Translations under genes and position numbers: made by a program
In this document: positions 58,708-64,000 of the stretch, piece after piece
Layout: every line of letters starts with the position of its first letter
Position numbering within the stretch: the stretch's first letter is position 1
The notes under the pieces: generated by a model
Told to the model about the DNA's origin: nothing
The model's input: only the letters and a program-made list of their open reading frames with translations
The model's database searches: none
Source of the DNA: Hymenoscyphus infarciens
Taxonomy: Eukaryota > Ascomycota > Leotiomycetes > Helotiales > Helotiaceae
Reading direction: 5' to 3'
DNA length: 64,000 nt
NCBI GenBank assembly: GCA_001414345.1
Contig: LLCB01000058.1
Span: 124,001 to 188,000, forward strand

Positions 58708-61649
58708 CTGCAGCATTTGAAAATTGAGACTTCGTAAAAGCAACCCAACTAACGGCGCCTTCCGACCCCGCGTGAACCTCTCTGGACGTGCCATGATTGC
58801 CCAACCTGAAACCCCCTCTGTAATACCAAGAAGCCACTATTTACAAGGTCTAAACCATCCCTAGATGCCAGATGCCAATCTATTCTCCCGCCGAAAAGTG
58901 CAATGCAGAAGCTGCGTAACCCGGAGGCTGGAGAAAGGCTGGGCTAGACTGGTGAAGCTAGCTAGCTACTGTAAGTATCCAACGAGGTAAAACCCAGCCT
59001 TAGGTTTACACTACTGTATGGAAACGCCTGGATACTTCTACATTGATACTTCATGGCTGGTGAGCCTATCACGATTACGCGCCGCCCCCCTTCTCATCTG
59101 AGTTAGTACCCAGGCTGCTCGCTCGCTCGCTCGTTCGCTGTCAAAGACGAAGACGACTGCTTACTGGACTGCTTCTCCTTGTGTGGAGAAGACGACCGAA
59201 CTGTATTCCGAGCTAATATTGGAAACAAACTTCTCCTCTCCTCTCCTTCTTTGTTGTTCTTCTTGAAGGAAGGAAGGAAGTGGGGTGAGGCTTTGCACGC
59301 TGAAGATAGGTATGCGTTGCGGTTGCGTCTCCTCAATTGCCGCAGACAACGAGCGCCTATTAATCTCGTCCTTCTCTCGTTTTCATGTTCATCCGTCGCA
59401 CCAGCAGCAGCAGCAGCTTCTGAGAACGTATGAAATGGACGCGAACCGCTGTTGTATCCATGGAGCGTAATAATGGGAAAATAAGAATAGAGTACTTAGT
59501 GACCTCTCAACCTGCACAAGGAGAGGGTGCAGCAATTCTGAAACCATTCCGAAGGCCCGCGATACGCATGTACTGTACCTTCCTTCGTACATATATGTAC
59601 ATGTACATAAAATTCTGTATTGGCGTACTTGTTATTGTGTACAACAGATTGTCATACTCGCAGGACCTATAGCACCGCAAAAAAGGGGTCCATGAGCGCC
59701 AATGGAAGGGGAACACAGTGTCTGCATTGGTGGAGAGGAAATACTTGTACCAACCAACCTGGGAGGTACGAGATACATCCCGGGAAGACAGGAAATACAA
59801 CGCAAATGTCAAGTCGTGACACCAGCTACTGTATCGATCTTCGATCGACCCCCCTCTAAATAAAACCCAGCCCACAGGGGCGCATATCACGCCTTCAACC
59901 CCAAACAACCTGGAGGCGAAAGTAAATCTTACTGTACAGTAAATAAATAAGGACCGGAAAACAAAAGAGAAGGCACCTCAAGGAAGGTTTCGATGATCTC
60001 GCACCTGAAACATCGTCATCCATCACCTACCTCATCACCTCATCACCTCATCCACAGAAAAACCACTGAAAAACCACTGAAAAACATCCAGACTCTTGTG
60101 TTTGCGGTTAACTCAATCCATCTTGTCCACCTCTCTTCGAGAGAGTTCGACTTGGTGTTTTGCGTCATCCCTCCACTCGTGGACGGACATGGACGGGCAA
60201 CGCAGGGCTGCGCTGCTTCTAAGAATATGGCGGCCCGGGCAGATAACAAGATCGAACCCCGAAGCAGTCTTTGGGATTATCCAAGATAAACTACAACTAA
60301 CCCATTTCGGGGCAGGGATCGATGCGATGAAAAGCGTAAAAATAACTTTTCTTTGGACATGCGAATTTACTGGTCTGCGCACCCTGATACTGTAAACTTC
60401 TGTATAGTTGTAATCTCATTTGAACTTTTTTTCTCCTTGTGACGATGCTTTGGACTTGTTTTGGGCGTGTTGATATCTCCCAAAGTGGAAATATCAATCC
60501 TCTCGCTCATTGGTAGACAGGCTTGCTTTGGCTCAACGAATGGAACTCCACAGAGACACATCGAAACATGGAAACAAGCTGCAAGAGTTCGTAGAGTAAG
60601 ATGAGTCCCTCCACTGGAGGCTCCTCTCACGTGCGTCTGCATTATCCACCTGCAGACAACGCAGAGAACACTGCAGAATCTCCAGGACGGACAGGACAGC
60701 AACGGGAGGGCAAGCAGAGACTCCATCCCATTTCCATCTTTCTCTTGGGTTTTGAGGGGAGGGATTTCTCCTTTGGTCGAAGTCTCCGCGTTGCGCTGGG
60801 GGATTTCCCCGTTTGCGCTTGGCATGTTGTGTTGAGGAACTGGATCCCCTCGGGGTTCTGAATTTCATTTCTTTGGTTGGGAATGTTTCCCTGGTGGAGG
60901 GAGGCTGGAATGGAAGATCGGTTCGCAGGCTTTGCCGTGAGAGTGGTAAACTCACACTCACTCACCGTCGTTGAGGGGAGGGTGAAGAGATTTTTGGCTT
61001 GTTCACCGCTATCATAATTTTAAAAACACAACAACAATTCATGCTCCGTACTTACAGGGACCCGTCATTTATTGTCCTGTCCTTCGCTTCGGCCCAATGC
61101 TCCGATGCACCTCCTGCCGAGTCCTGACCCTCAGCGGCCGGCGCGGCCCTCTTTCCAACTTTTTGAAGAATCCAAGAGAGGCCCCAAGGGCCCAAACCAA
61201 TCCCAAAGGCTTCATTGGGAATCGAGGAGCAAGACCTGCATATTCAACCGGGTACACTAGCCCGAAAAGTGCCAGAGAAAAATACGTGGCCGAGATCTTA
61301 TTTGATGTGTTCCATCTCGGTAGGTGCTGTCCGTACCTCCAACATGCAGTAATCCTGACCCTCTGCAGTCCCTCCCAGTTCGTGAATGGTTGACGATCGC
61401 ACTAGACCTGAAGTTGATGGTTGCGACTGGCTTGCGAATTATTCACCTCGTAAAGGAAAACTTTTGGGTGTCCTTCAGTTCCTCACCGCCTCAGACCGCC
61501 TTCTGCCAGACAACAGTCTGGACCGAGGGATCAATCCAATTGATAGCAACCAAAGTGAAGAATTTTTTTTTTGTTTACGAACAACACGGCAGATACGCGA
61601 AGAGAAGGATTTGGCAACGGTGAGCTGAGAGCTAATTAGCTGTGGAAGC

Positions 61650-63735
61650 ATGGCTACGAAGGATCTGTTGCTGGGCATCGAGGTGGTGTTGCTTGATATC
61701 GGTAAGATCCCATTGCATGAACCTCTCTCCCCCTCCCTCGGAGCAAGAGTTCAGAAAAGTTCGTCCAAACAAAATGTCTCTCCACGGACTGGTCTTGGAA
61801 AACGCGAGATGGGGAACGGTCAGCTGACTAGCTTGATGCAGAGGGAACTGTCTGTCCGATATCATTCGTCAAAGATGTTTTGGTAAGAGGGTTATTCAGC
61901 TTTCTCTTCACACCCATCCATCTTTGTTTTTTTTTCATTACCCGTGTGGTTGGTGTTGCTTCATCTCGATCGTCTGTTTTGTTTTCAGCCCACCTGCCAT
62001 CTTGTCGCAAACTATGCCCAAGTGCTGGCCAATACCGTCGTCGAGCTTCAAGTGGAACCTACACTGGCGTCTTACTTCGAAGTAGTTCAATCATCGTCGC
62101 GGAAATGCCCAGAGTGGTTGGGTGGTCTTTCACTAAAACGGACACTACCGCAAGTTTTGGATGTCACTCTCTCCCATCAAGAGAACCCAAATCAATCCAT
62201 AAAACGTCGCTTTAAGATCATCAAGCCCTGCGCGGGGGTGCAGTTTCGCAAGCGAGTCAGAAGTCAACAAGCCGAACTCCAAGTTTCGAAAGAGGGGTCA
62301 AGTCAGGTCAGCTGGCGATGCACCATTGTTGGGATAGCTTCATCTTCTTTTTGATTCGCCACCCGTTTTCCACCACGACCGCGATCTTTCCCTTCTGGGT
62401 GCACAAAAGATGCACTCTTACACACAGATGCATAACCTCAACAACTGGTGTGGCATCACTGCATCAAAACCTCGTCGTTACCAGGTGGTTGATATGGGTT
62501 GCCATCATTTTCCGATTGGGCGTGGAATGCGAAAGAGACATGCTCTTACACACATACGGATATCTGCTCAATTCCAGGTGGTACTACCGAGTACGGCAGT
62601 GAAGAAATTCCCGCCACGTCCATCCCACCTGGCAACGAGAGGGTTGCGAGGTCGACGGTTGGTTGCAGATTGGGTCTAGATATTGGAGGCTGGGATGCCG
62701 AGATTTCTGTTGTCTTGGTGATAGGTCAATGCCACGCATTTCCTCTGCATGACCGCGAAACATTGCGGGGTGAGGGCGGTGATGATCTCCAAGTGATTTT
62801 CTCACTCTTGTCCAGTGACAATTCACGACTTTAATCATTCCTCAAGGATGGAGGTTTATCGAACGGCGTGTTGGTGATAAGTCTCACCACATTTGAGGGG
62901 ATCATAGCATCAGATGTGATTCCCCGCCCCCCTTTTACGTCGTTAAGACAACCAAGCTGCATTTATTTCCCCCCGCCAACCCCCTTTACACTCGTCATAA
63001 TTGACAATTGGCCAATCTATCACGACCAACCAGCTCAAACCAGCTCATATCACTTCATACCACTTCATACCACTTCATCGTCAACAAGCTAACCCCTCCC
63101 AGTTCCCCTACGCCTTATCCGCTCTCCCCCAGGTCCTAGAATCAGAATGGGACTCCCCAACCCTCCAACCATACATCGCCGCCTTCCCCGCCGAATACCG
63201 CACCACCCCCGCCGCCCTTCTCTCCCACGTCCAAGACCTCATGTCACAAGATCTCAAAATCCCCTACCTAAAATCTCTCCAAGGCTACCTCTGGCTTCGC
63301 GGCTACGAAACCGGTGAACTCGTCTGTCCACTCTTCCCCGACGTCGCTCCTGCCCTCAAGAATTGGCACGCCTCCGGACTCACCATCATAATCTACTCTT
63401 CCGGTTCCGTCGCCGCGCAGAAATTGCTTTTCCAGTATACGAATTCGACGCCGGAGGCTGATTTGAATCCATTGCTTTCGGGGTATTTCGATACGGTGAA
63501 TGCGGGGTTGAAGCAGGAAGTAAGTAGCTATTTGAAGATTGTCGGGACTAGGGGAGAGGAGGCAGGGAAGTGGTTGTTTCTGAGTGATAATGTTGGCGAG
63601 GTGAAAGCCGCGAAGGAAGCGGGGTTGAAGAGCTTTGTGGTTGTTAGGGAGGGGAATCAGGAGTTGAGTGATGGGGAGAAAGAGGGGCAGGTTCTGGTAG
63701 GAAGTTTCGAGGAGATTGCGCTTGGTGGGAAGTGA
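61650..63735 (+). CDS. UTR4: Enolase-phosphatase E1 (methionine salvage)
   Basis: A HAD-family enzyme (Utr4/MASA) that enolises and dephosphorylates 2,3-diketo-5-methylthiopentyl-1-phosphate in the methionine salvage pathway. Three exons are inferred: 61650-61701, 61842-61882 (41 nt) and 63103-63735, giving 241 aa, the usual length. The joins restore DLLLGIEVVLLDIEGTVCPI, with nucleophile Asp16, and SFVKDVLFPYALSALPQVL. Later landmarks are LKIPYLKSLQGYLWLRGYE, the second HAD motif IIYSSGS and the third-motif region FLSDNVGEVKAAKEAGLKSF. Intron 1 is 140 nt with GTAAGA. Intron 2 is 1,220 nt (61883-63102, GTAAGA to CCCAG), far longer than any other intron here. The ATG at 61650 matches the family start. 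Confidence 0.92.
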
Positions 63736-64000
63736 GGGGTGGTGCGAAGTTACTAGGGGTGGTGCGAAGTTACTAGGGGGGTATTCTTTTGGGGGGTGGC
63801 AGGATTGAGAATGAGAATTTGTTGGAACCTTCTTTGCGTTTTCTACCGTGTGGTATTCGCCAATTACGCGATGTTACTTCTCCTACTTGTAATATCTAGT
63901 TCCTCATCTTGTAGTTATCTCTCTCTTTCAATGCGAATGCGAACACCAATCCCACACCAATCGGAGAAGAAATTAAACTCGGCTGTAGTAAAGTCCAACT
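63736..64000. other. 3' flank of UTR4
   Basis: Untranslated and intergenic sequence. Just after the stop a 21-bp unit containing GGGTGGTGCGAAGTTACTAG is present twice in tandem (about 63735-63777). Confidence 0.6.

Larger units (their letters stand above)
55198..61649. other. Kinase leader and long gene-poor region
   Basis: About 6.4 kb without a supportable gene. 55198-56750 is pyrimidine-rich on the minus strand and is probably a long leader and promoter of the kinase gene. Beyond it lie several minisatellites (57032-57052, 57222-57256, 57474-57536) and a fold-back element (58613-58707). Frames in 56986-57777 run through these repeats and are not coding. The part 58800-61600 looks like unique intergenic sequence, with short repeats such as GCTCGCTC near 59115. 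Confidence 0.45.

Noticed and set aside
61880..62360. Open frames inside UTR4 intron 2
   Set aside because: Not needed for the complete UTR4 protein, overlapping in several frames, no domain recognised.

Overview
The window looks like nuclear DNA of a filamentous ascomycete, most likely a member of Leotiomycetes/Helotiales. This is inferred from several signs. Genes are split by short GT-AG introns, mostly 48-125 bp, with CTAAC/CTAAT branch points. The housekeeping set is typically fungal (BDF1, YPP1, RIX1, VPS9-domain, ATG15, RER1, KSP1 and UTR4 homologues). There is also a fungal rhodopsin-like membrane protein, a GH95 fucosidase and a cluster of 2EXR-domain genes. Three compact blocks are extremely AT- and TA-rich, the signature of repeat-induced point mutation (RIP). 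No prokaryotic operon, CRISPR array, tRNA or rRNA was seen.

Layout. 1-5.1 kb: long pyrimidine-rich leader and a BET bromodomain gene (+). 5.1-7.5 kb: no gene, a 21-G tract. 7.5-14.3 kb: four 2EXR paralogues in tandem on the minus strand, of which only the second is intact; an approximately 0.92-kb AT-rich element with perfect 20-bp terminal inverted repeats lies between copies 1 and 2. 15.5-16.1 kb: a small unknown gene (-). 17.0-23.7 kb: YPP1 (-) and RIX1 (+), divergent. 23.7-27.3 kb: gene-poor, with an AT-rich block built around a large inverted repeat. 27.3-32.7 kb: VPS9-domain Rab5 GEF (-) and ATG15 lipase (+), divergent. 33.9-36.4 kb: mitochondrial enoyl-CoA hydratase (-) and RER1 (+), divergent. 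36.4-43.4 kb: gene desert with a RIP-like block and a 218-bp MITE-like element. 43.5-50.7 kb: fungal rhodopsin-like receptor (+), GH95 alpha-L-fucosidase (+), short-chain dehydrogenase (-). 50.7-53.3 kb: simple repeats and a 139-bp inverted-repeat element. 53.3-55.2 kb: KSP1-like kinase (-) with a long leader. 55.2-61.6 kb: gene-poor, minisatellites and a 95-bp fold-back element. 61.65-63.7 kb: enolase-phosphatase UTR4 (+), interrupted by an unusually long 1.22-kb intron.

Functionally the genes are independent housekeeping or accessory functions: chromatin reading, PI4-kinase scaffolding, 60S ribosome assembly, endosome/vacuole traffic and lipid breakdown, beta-oxidation, ER retention, fucoside breakdown and methionine salvage. 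The non-core parts are the decaying 2EXR array and the short inverted-repeat elements. I did not see a convincing new defence or biosynthetic system. The most distinctive signals are the 2EXR array with its TIR element, the fold-back elements, the CxTPGWxGC repeat tail of ATG15 and the oversized UTR4 intron. Exon boundaries were worked out by hand from splice signals, reading frame and family similarity recalled from general knowledge. No database search was run.
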